A stretch of 64,000 nucleotides of DNA, taken from Phallusia mammillata. Taxonomy: Eukaryota; Chordata; Ascidiacea; Phlebobranchia; Ascidiidae. Made by a program: the position numbers and the translations under genes. Below are positions 25,048-37,410 of this stretch, piece by piece; within the stretch, counting starts at the first letter, position 1, and each line of letters starts with the position of its first letter. The notes beneath the pieces are model-generated. The model ran no database searches. It was not told the DNA's origin and worked only from the letters and a program-made list of their open reading frames with translations. The stretch lies in contig QLIY01000318.1 of the NCBI GenBank assembly GCA_003260075.1, positions 1 to 64,000 on the forward strand. Direction: 5' to 3'.

Positions 25048-27238
25048 GTTGAAAGACCAATATGTTCAATATTTCAGTAAATTCTATGTAAAATACATTG
25101 AAGTTCCAAAACCTACACAAAAATAAAAGTTTAGTTAAAATGCACATCAAGTGAGAAAAACGTCATAAAACACAAAATAAAACAATTACAATGAACATGT
25201 GCCGGTTAACAAACAAATCTTTATTGATTGATCTTTCCTTTCTGGCAGAATAGATCTATGGTAAGTTTTTAATTATATTCCGAACATTTACGATATTCCA
25301 CTACCTACAGCAACTTCTTCACACGTGCAATATTTACTTTCATTTTTTTATTAAACCTTGTTGGTTAGATATAAGGCCTATTCTTAAGCCAGTTTACCAA
25401 TGGCATTTTTGCAGCGTGCATCTCAGGGCAACTATCTAACATCTAACATATTTCCAAATGTCACTTAAACAAATAACAACGGGCAAAAATAAAATCACAC
25501 CACCTTTAACTTTTAATCCGCGACACTACAGAAATGCCGGGAACTTTATTGTTTCTATGATGGGGTGCATTGACGACTTTGATTTCTTCCGAAATTCCAA
25601 TGAATGCTTATTATTTTAATAAATTTGCAGCATAATAAATTATTTTTTGCCAAAATATTGTTGTTTTTGTGCAAAATATATAGCAGAAATAAATAGCATT
25701 GAAAAAAAAAACAATTTTGGTCGCATGGCAATTTTATATCGAAACTATTTTGTTCAGTTTGAAGATTCATCTGATTTTAAACTGTATTTAAATAGCACAC
25801 ATTTTAACAAACAGAAGTATGTTCCAAAAATTGTAACATAACGTTTGTATTAAAGAAAGTGCTGCACGCAAGTTAACGTAAACATTCATGGTGCAAACAT
25901 TAGTCATGTAAACATTTTTGTGTAAACAAACGCGTCCACAAACATCATACGGTTGGGAGTGTTGTTAAAACATCCGCTTGTTTTAATAATTGTGTACCAC
26001 AGGTTGTAGCCCGGTTTCATGTTAAACTTCCATCCACATTCAGCACAACGTCCGAGTAGCAGCATAACAGGTGGTGTTGGATCTATAGAGAAGTACAGGA
26101 AGTAAGCAGATGGCTGTGCAACAAAATTTGACACCACAGACAGTTCTTGCACGGAGTTGGTTATTATGACTTGTATATTAGCTCAGATCACGACATCAAG
26201 AGTGAGGATGGACAGGTAATAAATTGAGCATGCTTAACCTTTTCGTGCAGTCACCAGCTACTTCAAAAACAGTAGAAGTATCAGAAATTGTAAAAATGTT
26301 AAACCTTACAAGCATGGGATGTTTTTGCGAATGGGTTTTATAAACACACCTTGTAATAACTTGCCGGTTTAAATCGTGCAAGTTCTGTTAGAAACGTGCA
26401 AAACGTTTTTGGCAAGCGACACTACAACACATGGCGTGCAGTTGTCATTTGCGTTTTGCCCCGCGGCCGATTGAAATTGCTAGTTTGGTTAAAATGCATA
26501 TGGCGCATTCTGATTTAAGCTCTCGTGTTGTAGGATATACTATGTCCTGTGTACCGTTCTGGTTAGCTATACAAAGCTCGTTGGGAAACCCGCTTAAAGC
26601 TCTTTGCATGTATCTGTTATATGGTTAACAGCTTGAACGAGCAGCTTAGTAGAACTGCAGGCGGCAGAGAAGGTTGTTTCCATCAGTAGATCGGATTTCG
26701 GTGATAATATATAGGAAGGAAATGGAATCTATCTGCTGGGAGAATGTGTGCATATCGGTTTAACCCAGCAGTGTGAGACCAAATGTATTTGTTTTTACCT
26801 ATAACAGCATAAATCAGGCTTCTGAACTGATTTGAAAGCGTTTCATTTTTCAAAAAGACTAATTAAAGCTTACAAACTGACGGAGTGACGAAGTATTTGC
26901 TCAAAGCGTGCTCGGGAACCCGCATTAAACGTTTACGTAACGCGCCTTATTTGGATCCGGTCATCACACAATGAAATGTGCTCGAACGACCCAATCTGTG
27001 CATCGCAATTGCGGAAAGTGGAAAACGTGAATTGCTTGAGTGTGGAGAACTGTTTCACTTGATCATATTTCGAACGTGTTGTTTGTTGTGCATTGTGCTC
27101 GCTTCCGGTAGCTGTTACGTCATAAAACACAGTGAAAAAAATTGTCATGAAGTTTTGTGTTTTGCTGCCGAGCGCGCGAAACGCTTCTTACGCAAGTTGT
27201 GTTTTGAAAACAAGTCGGTACAAGAACTTAGTCACTAC
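25048..27238. other. Upstream of FAR2, no gene seen
   Basis: Short ORFs only, without domain signals. From about 26560 the sequence contains words such as AAGCTCGTTGGGAAACCCGC related to the minisatellite that follows. Confidence 0.45.
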
Positions 27239-27705
27239 GGTTGACTGCACGAAGCTCGTTATGAAACCCGCTTGAAGCTTGCAAAGTCGTGCATGTAACA
27301 AGCGATATGGTTGACTGCACGAAGCTCGTTAGGAAATCCGCTTTAAGCTTGCAAAATCGTGCATGTAACAAGCGCTATGGTTGACTGCACGAAGCTTGTT
27401 ATGAAACCCGCTTTTAGTTTGCAAAGTCGTGCATGTAACAAGCGATATGGTTGACTGCACGAAGCTCGTTAGGAAACCCGCTTTTAGTTTGCAAAGTCGT
27501 GCATGTAACAAGCGATATGGTTGACTGCACGAAGCTCGTTAGGAAATCCGCTTTAAGCTTGCAAAATCGTGCATGTAACAAGCGCTATGGTTGACTGCAC
27601 GAAGCTTGTTATGAAACCCGCTTTTAGTTTGCAAAGTCGTGCATGTAACAAGCGATATGGTTGACTGCACGAAGCTCGTTAGGAAACCCGCTTTAGGCGT
27701 TCAAG
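27239..27705 (+). repeat. 70-bp minisatellite, seven units
   Basis: Units start with GGTTGACTGCACGAAG at 27239, 27309, 27379, 27449, 27519, 27589 and 27659, a period of exactly 70. Three variants follow one another and units 2-4 match units 5-7, so the array also has a 210-bp higher-order period. Within each unit TCGTGCA and TGCACGA are inverted and could form a short hairpin. Confidence 0.95.
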
Positions 27706-30040
27706 TTACAAGTTTTCATAACAACACGAACATCTCAGCACAGGTGCAATAGATAAACGGCGAAAAACATTGGCTAATGAATATTTTAACGCACACTCAA
27801 ACTGCTGTGGAAAAAGGTTTTAATTCGAGACCTTCGGGCCATCCGTTCCGCTCCATTACACAGGTTGTATGCCAGTCTAACGTTTAGATCAAGCAGAAGT
27901 GAAGCACGGTGTCGAGTCGAGTTCACTTTATGCAGCCGCAAAAACGTTTTGAACAAAGCACAAATGAATAATGTAGGCTGAACGCGCTGCAGTTACAACT
28001 TCGCTACGTTATAGGCTTTTTATAAGATCTTTTTGTAGTTGCATATGAGGTATAGGGGGGGGGGGTGCAGCCGCAAAAACGTTTTGAACAAAGCACAAAT
28101 GAATAATGTAGTCTGAACGCGCTGCAGTTACAACTTCGCTGCGTTATAGGCTTTTTATAAGATCTTTTTGTAGTTGCATATGAGGTATAGGGTCTTACAG
28201 CAACATTTTAAGAAACGTAGAACAGACGCAATGTTTTGATAAACATCAAAACAGCGACAAAATAACTTCATCATAGCTGACGAAAATTTATTCAAAACAA
28301 CGCACTTATGATGGTAACAGCGGTTCTTAAACGTTTGCAGTACAAATATGTGCAAGTTCTTGCCGTTCTTACCTACTTTTTGAGTTGGTGTAGTTCTGCT
28401 GTAGTGTGTCGCTACTCGCTAGTGTGCAGTGTTTCCGATTATTGCATAACATTTCATATTTATTAGGTTATTTATTCAGTAATGTACAAACACGTGCACG
28501 TAGAGTTGTTGGACAAAAACAAAATGTCTATTAAATTTGCATAAAATCTAGTTTTTACTGGGCTATGTTCATTAGTGAAGCAATGCACAACCTTGCAATT
28601 AGTTTGTGTCCAGTAACGACAGTTCGCAGTACACTAGTTTTCTAAGTGGCACTCTGCAAACGTTGTGCGCAGTTTTAATACAGGAAATTACTGCAACCAT
28701 AACCCCACTGTTAAAAGTGCGGAAGAATAATAAACTAGGGCCATCTAAACGAAGACTTTCAATAGCTATGCTTTGTGGTCTCTTGTGTCTGTGATTAGAT
28801 TGTTGCGTAACAAACATTTCATCGATATACAATTACCTTATTGTGACGTAGAGCACCTTTGGGACGTACTTGGCGAGGTGAGGTGAAGCATCGTAAAGAA
28901 AGTTTAAGATTTCAGTTCTAAAGTCCAACGCTTTTGTTTACAATGTTGACATGTTGGGTTGTTGCCAAGCAACGTAACTTTCGTATCATGAAATATGGAA
29001 TGGTAACTAAACGAAAGAAATTTTAGCAAAATCATTTAGGGATAAATTCATGCAGTCGGATTGCAGTTTGGTAAATGTGGACAGGCAAAAGGGGGGGGGG
29101 TCTTTTGTTTACAATGTTGACATGTTGGGTTGTTACTAAGCAACGTTACTTTATCTTTTCGTGTTGAAACTATGGAATGTTGATTGAACGAAAGAAAGTT
29201 TAGTAAAATTATGTAAAGGTAAATTCATGCAGTCGGATTGCAGTTTGGTAAATGTGGACAGGCAAAAGTGCCAGTTTTGTTTAACAGACTGTAAAGAGAC
29301 TACAAGACACCTGACAGATCTGACAGAACAAGCTGTATACAGTCACAGCAACACAATAAAACACGATAATTAATATCCAAGACCTTCTAGCTGAAAAGTT
29401 CAGTTTGTTTCTGTCACAATTGAAAATGTTACGTCATATTGAGTTGAAATAAAGTGTAAAGTGAAGTGCACTCAACAGTCTTTTGAACCTGGCGGGGGGG
29501 GGGCAAAACAAGCTGTATACAGTCACAGCAACACAATAAAACATTAATATCCAAGACCTTCTAGCTGAAAAGTTTGTTTCTGTCACAATTGAAAATGTTA
29601 CGTCATATTGAGTGGAAATAAAGTGTAAAGTGAAGTGCACTCAACAGTCTTTTGAACCTGGCCTTCTTGGGCTGGGGTATATGTGCGTTAAAACTCAGTA
29701 ACGCTTGTGTAGGTCTTTACTTATACTTGATTTCCTCTTTACTTTCTACACGTTATTATCATCACTTCGTCATTTCCACGTGGTGGTCTGTTTATTGTGA
29801 TGACACAATGAGGGATTTCCGGCTTCAAACTTGCGCATAAATCTGCTTATCAGCATCAACATTAACAGATGACTGATTACTTTCGGGATTCGTATTTAAA
29901 TTATTTCTCCTGAGATTTTAGTTTAATTCCGTAGAACGCACATTCCACATTAACACTGTGGCTTAAGCCGAAGTGTTTTGGAATATTTTGTGTTACGAAA
30001 CAAAAATCTTTGCAAACTTCAAATAACTTTTTATTCTTTT
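27706..30040. other. Upstream of the PAQR gene, no gene seen
   Basis: Overlap joins repeat 27931-28054/28066-28190, 28932-29090/29101-29267 and 29329-29493/29504-29662 around 10-11 G runs. The second pair differs by many substitutions and indels, more than sequencing error would give. Confidence 0.5.
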
Positions 30041-30087
30041 TTTCTACAGAATCTTCAGGACTTTAAATAAAGATCTGTGATGTAATA

Positions 30088-33000
30088 ATGAGCGCTGTTG
30101 GTAGTTCTGTGATGTCATATTTGGACAGCGGCATTTTGAATGCGCTCAGGAGTTATCTGGTGCCATCTGGTGACAAGAAGAAGATGGAAAAGACGGCCAC
30201 TAGCTGGAGCCCTCACGAATGCGAGCACCCGCTTAATTCGCTTAAACCTGATTCGAAAACTGAACTGGGAAAGAGATTAAAACGCATTTACGGGTGAGCA
30301 AAAAGAATTTCTTTTTTCTTATTTATTTTTTTTTGCATTTTTTAAATATGTTTTTCTGACAGTGGAAAATACGGCGATTGGCTCCGATCTTTTGGCGTGG
30401 GGGGGGGGCCGCATTTACGGGTGAGCAAAAAGAATTTCTTTTTTCTTATTTCTTTTTTTTTGCATTTTTTAAGTATTTTTTTCTGACAGTGGAAAATACG
30501 GCGATTGGCTCCGATCTTTTGGCGTCACGCCATCTTGGGAAACCCCCTGTGACACGTTGGAAATCCATATATGGCATGGATACCGTCCCAACCCATGCTC
30601 TGTGTGGTACAGCTTAAAAAGGTGGGATTTATTTGAATAGATCTTCAGATTTTGTAGACCTATTGTAACCACTGCAAGGAATTTTAACGTAACTAAAAGG
30701 AATTGCCTTTTTCAATAAATGAGTGTTTAAGCATGAGCGGTATTCGTTTTTAAGAATGCACTAAATTTTCATGAAATAATAACCAAGCCGCAAATAGCTT
30801 GTTAAAACGTTGCCGAATACAAAGTTTTGGATTGCACAATTGGCGAATTAAGTAGAATCTGCTGGATCAAAAAAATTCCGATCACCAAACGATCTTTAGT
30901 TACCCATGCGCCAATCGAAACTTGACGTTTCAAAGAACCTTAATCAACTTGATTGGCACTCGATTGGTGCATCAACTTTTTATTAACTGTAGCTGTTTAT
31001 ATTTTGCTTTCAGTGCTTTTTATCCGACCAACGAAGCAATCAACATTTGGACGCATTTTATCCCTTTCCTCATGATGTTGTACAGAACCTACCGTATTTT
31101 CACATCGCTTGATGATCCAACAAACATCATATACTACCCCTTCTGGATTCACTGCTTTGGTAAGATTTTTGATAAAAGGTCCTTGAAAGATTGTTGTGCT
31201 CATCACGTACAATATATTTTATCTTTATACTGTTTTCATTAACTTACTTTATTATTGAGTCCGCTTTTACTAAGGCAACAATTTTGTACCAGAGCTGAAA
31301 AGACACCCTTGTAAAGACAAACGTAACGGAATGTTTTCATTAAATCATCCAATAGTGTAGGTCTCATCAGTGCAGCTGGTGATAAGACATCTGCTGTATC
31401 GGCCAGTGTAGCCATCCAACGGTACTCCAGTTTGCAGCTTACTTATCATTTATTGACTTGCTTTTATACATTAAATAACATTTCCACTTAACACACCGTT
31501 TCAACTTGCTTTACAGGATGCTGCTATGTATTAATAGTCAGCTCATTAGCTCATGTCTTTAACTCTTTATCGGGCCACGCCCAGGAGTTCTGCATGTGTT
31601 ACGATTACGGAGCGATATCGGTGTACGGTTTAACTAACGTCATCGCATACGAGCTCTATGTTTGTCCAAGAAACTGCTTCTTCGCCACAAGTAAGTTTGT
31701 CTACATTTGTTTGTGACTGTTTGGGTTTCGACCGAGAAAGTTAATTAACTCCAGTCCATGTTGATAAGTTGTTGTTTCGCATAAATACGCGAGTTTGGAT
31801 GCACCTTGCGTAAAATCAGCACAGACAACTGTTATAACGTAAACTTCCTGTAAGAAAAGGGGGGGGGGGTCCCATGCGCCAATCAAAACTTGACGTTTCA
31901 AAGAACCTTAATCAACTTGATTTGCACTCGATTGGTGCATCAACTTTTTATTAACTGTAGCTGTTTATATTTTGCTTTCAGTGCTTTTTATCCGACCAAC
32001 GAAGCAATCAACATTTGGACGCATTTTATCCCTTTCCTCATGATGTTGTACAGAACCTACCGTATTTTCACATCGCTTGATGATCCAACAAACATCATAT
32101 ACTACCCCTTCTGGATTCACTGCTTTGGTAAGATTTTTGATAAAAGGTCCTTGAAAGATTGTTGTGCTCATCACGTACAATATATTTTATCTTTATACTG
32201 TTTTCATTAACTTACTTTATTATTGAGTCCGCTTTTACTAAGGCAACAATTTTGTACCAGAGCTGAAAAGACACCCTTGTAAAGACAAACGTAACGGAAT
32301 GTTTTCATTAAATCATCCAATAGCGTAGATCTCATCAGTGCAGCTGGTGACAAGACATCTGCTGTACCGGCCAGTGTAGCCATCTAGCAGTACTCCAGTT
32401 TGTGGCTTACTTATCTCTTATTTCATTGATGCTTTCATATATTAATAGGCATTTCCACTTAACACACCGTTTCAACTTGCTTTACAGGATGCTGCTATGT
32501 GTTAATAGTCAGCTCATTAGCTCATGTCTTTAACTCTTTATCCGGCCACGCTCAGGAGTTCTGCATGTGTTACGACTACGGAGCGATATCGGTGTACGGG
32601 TTAACCAACGTCATCGCATACGAGCTCTATGTTTGTCCAAGAAGCTGTTTCTTCGCCACAAGTAAGTTTGCCTACATTTGTTTGTGACTGCTTGGGTTTC
32701 GACCGAGAAAGTTAATTAACTCCGCGTGATTTTTTATCAAATAGCCTCCAGTCCTTTTTGATAAAGTGTTGTTTCGCATAAATACGCGAGTTTGGATGCA
32801 CCTTGCGTAAAAATCAGCACAGACAACTGTTATAACGTAAACTTCCTGTAAGAAAAGGGGGGGGGGGGAGTGTGTTTTTAAATTATTTCCGGACATAGAT
32901 TTTTACGCCCGAATTCCAGACAGGGGGGGGGGAATCATGACAATTACTGTATCTTAAGCTACTTGACGTTAAAATTCCGGACATTGACAGTGCCTTTTTT

Positions 33001-35212
33001 TAAATTATTTCCGGACATAGATTTTTACGCCCGAATTCCAGACATGTCCGGAAAATTCCGGACGCCTGATAACTGTAGCTGACAATCGCCTCCCAGCAAA
33101 GAACGCTTATGTCCCTTAACAAAACTCTCCTTATTTCTGCAGATCTTTCCACTCTTCAGTTCGTCGTCGGTTTCACATTCCTTGGTTACGTGACAAACGG
33201 TTTAAGTTGTTGGTCGCGTCATCCGAAATGTCCCTACTACCTCATTCTTAGATTCCTGCCGATCGGGTTGTGCTACGTCATCACCTCCCTTCCCTGCGTA
33301 GTCAAGTAATATATATAGAAGTGACGTCACAATTCGGTGACATCACAGTTGCTTCGTCATTGTTGATAGTTGCTCAAAATAGTGGTTCTTTACCTTTTTA
33401 TAATTGTTACCAATGAGAGGAACCTGAATAATCTTATTTATCACTTTTCAAAGCATTAAATTATGACATATACTTACACCCTATAATTGTATGTACTTGG
33501 GGACAAAATTCCGTTCTTTTAGGTATTTCACCGGTCTGACGCAGAACTCATCGGATTTTGGCGGACCCATAATGTGCAATGTCGGTTTGGGGGATTTCCA
33601 CTGGTTATTTCCCGTGCATTGTCTAATGTATTTTTTCTCCATCTTTTTCACCACAACCCGTTTTCCGGAGAAATATTATCCAGGTCAGTTGAATTTCAGG
33701 TTAATTTATTAATTCCAAGGCTTGTAAAGACAGCAACAATTCCCCAACATTATTTTTAGAGATGTTTTTTAACATTGTACACGAATGTGCTCATTGTAAA
33801 AGCATAGAGCCAATAAATGGTAACCTGCAGACAGTGCACAACGTTTTTACCTATAAGGTCTCATCAGTGCAGCTGGTGACGAGAGATATATCTTACTACA
33901 TTCCGGTTTGTTGGAATTAACAGGCTAAAAAGCCATGTCCCTCCTATTCTGTTCGATGTCACAACTGGGCATAATTCATTTTTTAATCTGACGTTTCATA
34001 TTAAGTTAAATGTGTAATATTGACTGATCATAAAAATGAAGAATTTTTTTCGTTTTACAAAACACGATATATGGAGTAATTTACGGAGTAGTTCCCGCTT
34101 TACACAATCTTCACTATGTTGTTCTGCAGGGTCGTTTGACATCGTTGGTCACTCACATCAATTCTTCCACATCTTTATCGCACTCGGACTTTACACACAA
34201 AATCTTCTTGTGGAGAATGTACTGAGGGAAGTTGACCAACAAATTGTTGAAAAGTAAGTTAACCTGTACAAGACGGGATACGAACCCACAAACTATTTTT
34301 CAGGGGCCAGCCAAAGTAGTGATAATCCACGTTTCTAAACTTTTCTCTCGTTTTAGAGATAAAAAAAATATGTTTGAATTTCTAGGTGATAGGTGTAGGT
34401 CATAGATTTAAAACGCAGACTTGGTTTTCAACTTTATTTGTCGTTGATTCTACTGCAAGAGCACCTGCTGTATTGCAATTGCTAAGAAATATAATTTATT
34501 GGAAGATAAAATAAGATTAACCTGACTTAAAAGTGTTTGTCCATCAACAACATGTCGGTTTTTGTCCTACAAACAAACTAATACTCACTCTATATAAAGT
34601 GGCCTAAAACTCTTATGGGGGGGGGGGTTGTTGAAAAGTAAGTTAACCTGTACAAGACGGGATTCGAACCCACAAACTATTGTTTAGTAGTGAGTTATAG
34701 TGATATTCCACGTTTCTAAACTTTTCTCTCGTTTTAGAGATAAAATAAAATATGTTTGAATTTCAAGGTGATAGGTGTAGGTCATAGATTTAAAACGCAG
34801 ACTTGGTTTTCAAGGGGGGGGGGTGTTTGTCCATCAACAACATGCCGGTTTTTGTCCTACAAATCGTACATTCCGGAAAAAACAAACAAACTAATACTCA
34901 CTCTATATAAAGTGGCCTAAAACTCTTATAAGTTATATAAGCTATTGCTGCCAGCCATCATTTCAAGTTTATAGAGCTCTTCTGGCAAATGCATTTTTAT
35001 CCGACGTTTTGACGTCCTATACAGGTTAAAACTCTTCTATTGACTGTTCTCTCGTTTTTAGCAATCTTGCCGCTGAGGATATTTCAGTTTCTCCTTGGAA
35101 CTCTCTCTATCCGATCTCAATGTACGTTGTGGTGTCAGCAATCTTGGTGTGCACCTTTTCAAGCATGCTCGGTAAAGATCTTCACCACAGGAGGGCGAAA
35201 AAGATCAAATGA
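30088..35212 (+). CDS. PAQR family, membrane progestin receptor-like seven-transmembrane protein
   Basis: The family comprises seven-helix proteins with hydrolase-like or steroid-receptor roles; the mPR branch (PAQR5/7/8 type) mediates rapid progestin signalling at the plasma membrane. Exons: 30088-30293, 30490-30621, 31014-31159, 31517-31690, 33143-33305, 33523-33683, 34130-34253, 35062-35212; all phases join and the sum is 1257 nt (418 aa). A 3' splice site at 30048 suggests an upstream 5'UTR exon. Hallmarks: WHGYRPNPCSVWYSL then AFYPTNEAINIWTH, SSLAHVFNSLSGHAQEF, CYDYGAISVYG, RFPEKYYPG and SFDIVGHSHQFFHIF. The His residues of the SSLAHVFNSLSGH and VGHSHQFFH segments are those that bind zinc in this superfamily. 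Part of exon 2 appears a first time at 30362-30398, and exons 3-4 appear again at 31982-32127 and 32488-32661, because contig overlaps were left in. The N-terminal 60 residues are not recognisable. Confidence 0.9.
30903..32856. repeat. Near-kilobase direct duplication inside the PAQR gene
   Basis: 30903-31858 (exons 3-4 and introns) is repeated as 31870-32856 around the 11-G run 31859-31869. Exon 3 is identical in both; exon 4 has a few changes, and introns differ by substitutions and small indels. This is what two alleles of one locus look like. Confidence 0.85.
33841..33867 (-). ncRNA. Hammerhead-like core with strong stem II
   Basis: Minus strand: CTGATGA, GACCTTATAGGT, then AAAAACGT. The stem GACC/GGT(C) is clear; GAAA has become AAAA. 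Followed by TGTGCACTGTCTGCAG, also found at 48160, so it is a dispersed family. Lies in a PAQR intron. Confidence 0.4.
34244..34926. repeat. Two contig-overlap duplications in PAQR intron 7
   Basis: The start of the intron (from 34244) is repeated from 34628 after the G run 34617-34627, and the stretch near 34535 is repeated from 34824 after 34814-34823. Confidence 0.7.
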
Positions 35213-35770
35213 CACGTCATGAAGTGATGACGTCATCGAGTTTTAGTTAAGCAATGTTTTATGTACGTTTCATTTCCTATATAGTGCAAGAGATTTTAGC
35301 AACATTTTTTATCATAATATACACTGCAATGTTCGAAAAATGTGGTGTTTTTTGTCAATTTTTTAAAAGCAGATTTTTCACAACGAATTCCTTTTACAGC
35401 AAGCTTACTAAAACAGTTTCAGATGACCCAAATCAGTACAAATCTACTTACTTGGGCAAAACACAATTCATGTTTAAAAAATTTAAATGATAAAACCAAT
35501 TTCAAGCCGTTCTAAACCAAAACGAGATATTATTGGCTACTGTAACCTTTCTGCAGTTACTAGCACTGCAGGCTTTTTGGAGGTCTATAAAAAAATGACT
35601 AGCTACGCTAACTAAGCGAACTACTGGAGTTTTAACACGCCTAGTCTTAAAGTCAGAAAATTAAATGCAAAAACATTGACTATTTTGCTATTATGACGTA
35701 ATAGAAAGCGTTGTTTTACTTGCTTTGCATATATTAGAAAAAAAAGAACGGGTTAACTGTAAATTCCAAA
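35213..35770. other. PAQR 3' region and TSSK 5' region
   Basis: AT-rich with no ORF of note. No canonical AATAAA follows the PAQR stop. The TSSK promoter must lie here or upstream. Confidence 0.45.
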
Positions 35771-37123
35771 ATGCCTTTGGATTTCTTTCGTAGCGAATCT
35801 AATATTCTGAAACGCAAGGGTTACACGCTGGGTCAGGATTTGGGAGAAGGGAGTTATGCAAAAGTTAAAAGTGCGACCTGGATTCGGCCTGGACAAGAAA
35901 AACCACTCAAAGTTGCTTTGAAAATCATCAACGAAAACGAAATACCGAAAGATTTTAAGGAGAAATTTCTACCAAGAGAACTGGAGATTGTAAAAATGTT
36001 GGATCATAATAATGTTATCAAGACGATGGAGATTTTTACCGGAGGAAAAAAGATTTTTTTAACACTTGAATTTGCTGGACACGGCGATCTGTTGGGCTAC
36101 ATACAGTTGCGAGGTCCATTGCGTGAAGATGACTCCGCTGTACTTTTCCGGCAGATTGCATTAGGGCTGCAGTATTTACACGACAACGGAGTCGTGCACC
36201 GAGATTTGAAATGCGAAAACATTTTGCTGAATAATAGTGACGTTGCAAAAATCGCTGATTTCGGATTTTCAAGGAAAATGTCGGTAAAAGATTTGAGTTC
36301 AACGTTTTGCGGCAGCGNATTGCGTGAAGATGACTCCGCTGTACTTTTCCGGCAGATTGCATTAGGGCTGCAGTATTTACACGACAACGGAGTCGTGCAC
36401 CGAGATTTGAAATGCGAAAACATTTTGCTGAATAATAGTGACGTTGCAAAAATCGCTGATTTCGGATTTTCAAGGAAAATGTCGGTAAAAGATTTGAGTT
36501 CAACGTTTTGTGGCAGCGCGGCTTATGCAGCCCCGGAAATTCTACAGGTAATCACTTTGCTATTTTTTTGGTCGTAATACAGATAAATAACTAGAAATTT
36601 TTAAGACCGCAATATACCAAAATTTGGACCACAATTTATACTTTAATAAAACTCCGTTTTTTGTCAGTCGGTTCTATCACAAAAGTCACATTTTTCAGCC
36701 GGTTCTTTTACAAAAAGTCCATTGACAGTACCCAGTAATGCTAACCGGTTCGCTGACTAAAATCTCGTGAGACGGTTCTAAAGAACCGGCTGAATCCTAC
36801 CACTGTTCTATACCAATTTTTAATGATATTTTATCTTGTTTCAGGGCGTCCCTTACAAAGGAAATGTTGCAGATATCTGGAGTCTTGGTGTGATTTTGTT
36901 CATAATGAACTGTGGGATAATGCCTTTCCGCGATAAGAACATGAAAACGTTAGTGTTGGATCAGAAATCGCCACTCAGGTATCCACAAAAACTCAACAAA
37001 TCCCTCAGTCCTACGGTGAAATCACTCATGCAGAACATGCTGCAGTACATCAGTTCACAACGATTCAACCTGTCTGAAATTTTAAACCACGGGTGGGCGA
37101 CAAAGGGCATTCTGGCCCCGTAG
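35771..37123 (+). CDS. Testis-specific serine/threonine kinase (TSSK family)
   Basis: A small Ser/Thr kinase of the CAMK group; TSSKs act in post-meiotic male germ cells and sperm. Two exons, 35771-36547 and 36845-37123, joined in phase 0. Visible kinase elements: glycine loop GEGSYAKVKSA, ALKI lysine, HRDLKCEN catalytic loop, DFGFS magnesium loop, FCGSAAYAAPE activation end (typical of TSSK), and DIWSLGVILFIMNCGIMPF. Bases 36118-36317 are repeated as 36319-36518 around a single n at 36318. The extra 201 bases equal 67 codons, so the frame stays open and the raw translation shows two HRD/DFG segments; after removal the protein is about 284 aa, usual for a TSSK. A polyadenylation signal (AATAAA) lies at 37179-37184, 56 nt after the stop. 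The intron holds a truncated hAT-like MITE. The PAQR gene ends 558 bp upstream on the same strand. Confidence 0.92.
36118..36518. repeat. 200-bp duplication around n in TSSK exon 1
   Basis: 36118-36317 and 36319-36518 are almost identical and separated by one n. The 201-base insertion keeps the frame, so a gene caller would report a protein with a doubled catalytic segment. Confidence 0.9.
36663..36805 (-). mobile_element. Truncated GGTGGGATTCA-type MITE in the TSSK intron
   Basis: GTCAGTCGGTTCTATCAC at the left and GGCTGAATCCTACCACTG at the right match the elements at 19175 and 59328; the left terminal repeat is missing. Confidence 0.55.
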
Positions 37124-37178
37124 AAACCCGACCCTGTTTTGGAGATTTCAGAGGAGCGCGTAACTTGAAAATCGCATC

Positions 37179-37184
37179 AATAAA
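37179..37184 (+). terminator. Polyadenylation signal of the TSSK gene
   Basis: A canonical AATAAA 56 nt downstream of the TSSK stop codon, the usual distance for a short animal 3'UTR. Confidence 0.6.
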
Positions 37185-37259
37185 CTGGTCCCACTCAAAA
37201 ACGTCCAACTGTTATATGGGCGATGAAGGTTATTTTGTTAAGTTTTATCCTAGTTGGAT

Positions 37260-37410
37260 GAAATAAAGCCTAAATCAAGTTTATAGATCTCTAATGGCAT
37301 GCGCGCATTCAGTGTTGTTTACCCTGATGAAGACGACCTGTGTAGGACGTCGAAACGTCGGAATAAAATTACATTTGCCAGAAGAGCTCTTAAAAATGAT
37401 ATTATATCGA
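37260..37410 (+). mobile_element. Penelope-like/hammerhead repeat
   Basis: A dispersed unit containing CGCATTCAGTGTTGTTTACC, the hammerhead-like core, and ATTTGCCAGAAGAGCTCT. It recurs at 43440-43560, reversed at 7380-7500, and partly at 23440, 34940, 50405 and 54100. Confidence 0.6.
37324..37359 (+). ncRNA. Hammerhead ribozyme-like core
   Basis: CTGATGA at 37324-37330, stem II GACG..CGTC enclosing CCT..AGG with loop GTGT, GAAACGTC at 37352-37359. The core is intact and stem III would be only AC/GU, so cleavage would need two copies pairing through the palindrome ACGU, as proposed for the minimal hammerheads of animal Penelope-like elements. Confidence 0.65.

Noticed and set aside
27329-27511. 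A repeat protein on the minus strand of the minisatellite
   Set aside because: The 70-bp period is not a multiple of three, so the frame changes between units; no coding signal.
27239-27705. CRISPR array
   Set aside because: The whole 70-bp unit repeats; there are no unique spacers, and the DNA is animal.
31982-32661. Second copies of PAQR exons 3 and 4 as mutually exclusive exons
   Set aside because: The flanking introns are duplicated as well, with a 10-11 G spacer at the join; this is contig overlap, not exon duplication.
36118-36518. A kinase with a doubled catalytic loop and DFG
   Set aside because: The duplication surrounds an n and is almost identical at the base level, including silent sites; it is an assembly overlap that happens to keep frame.
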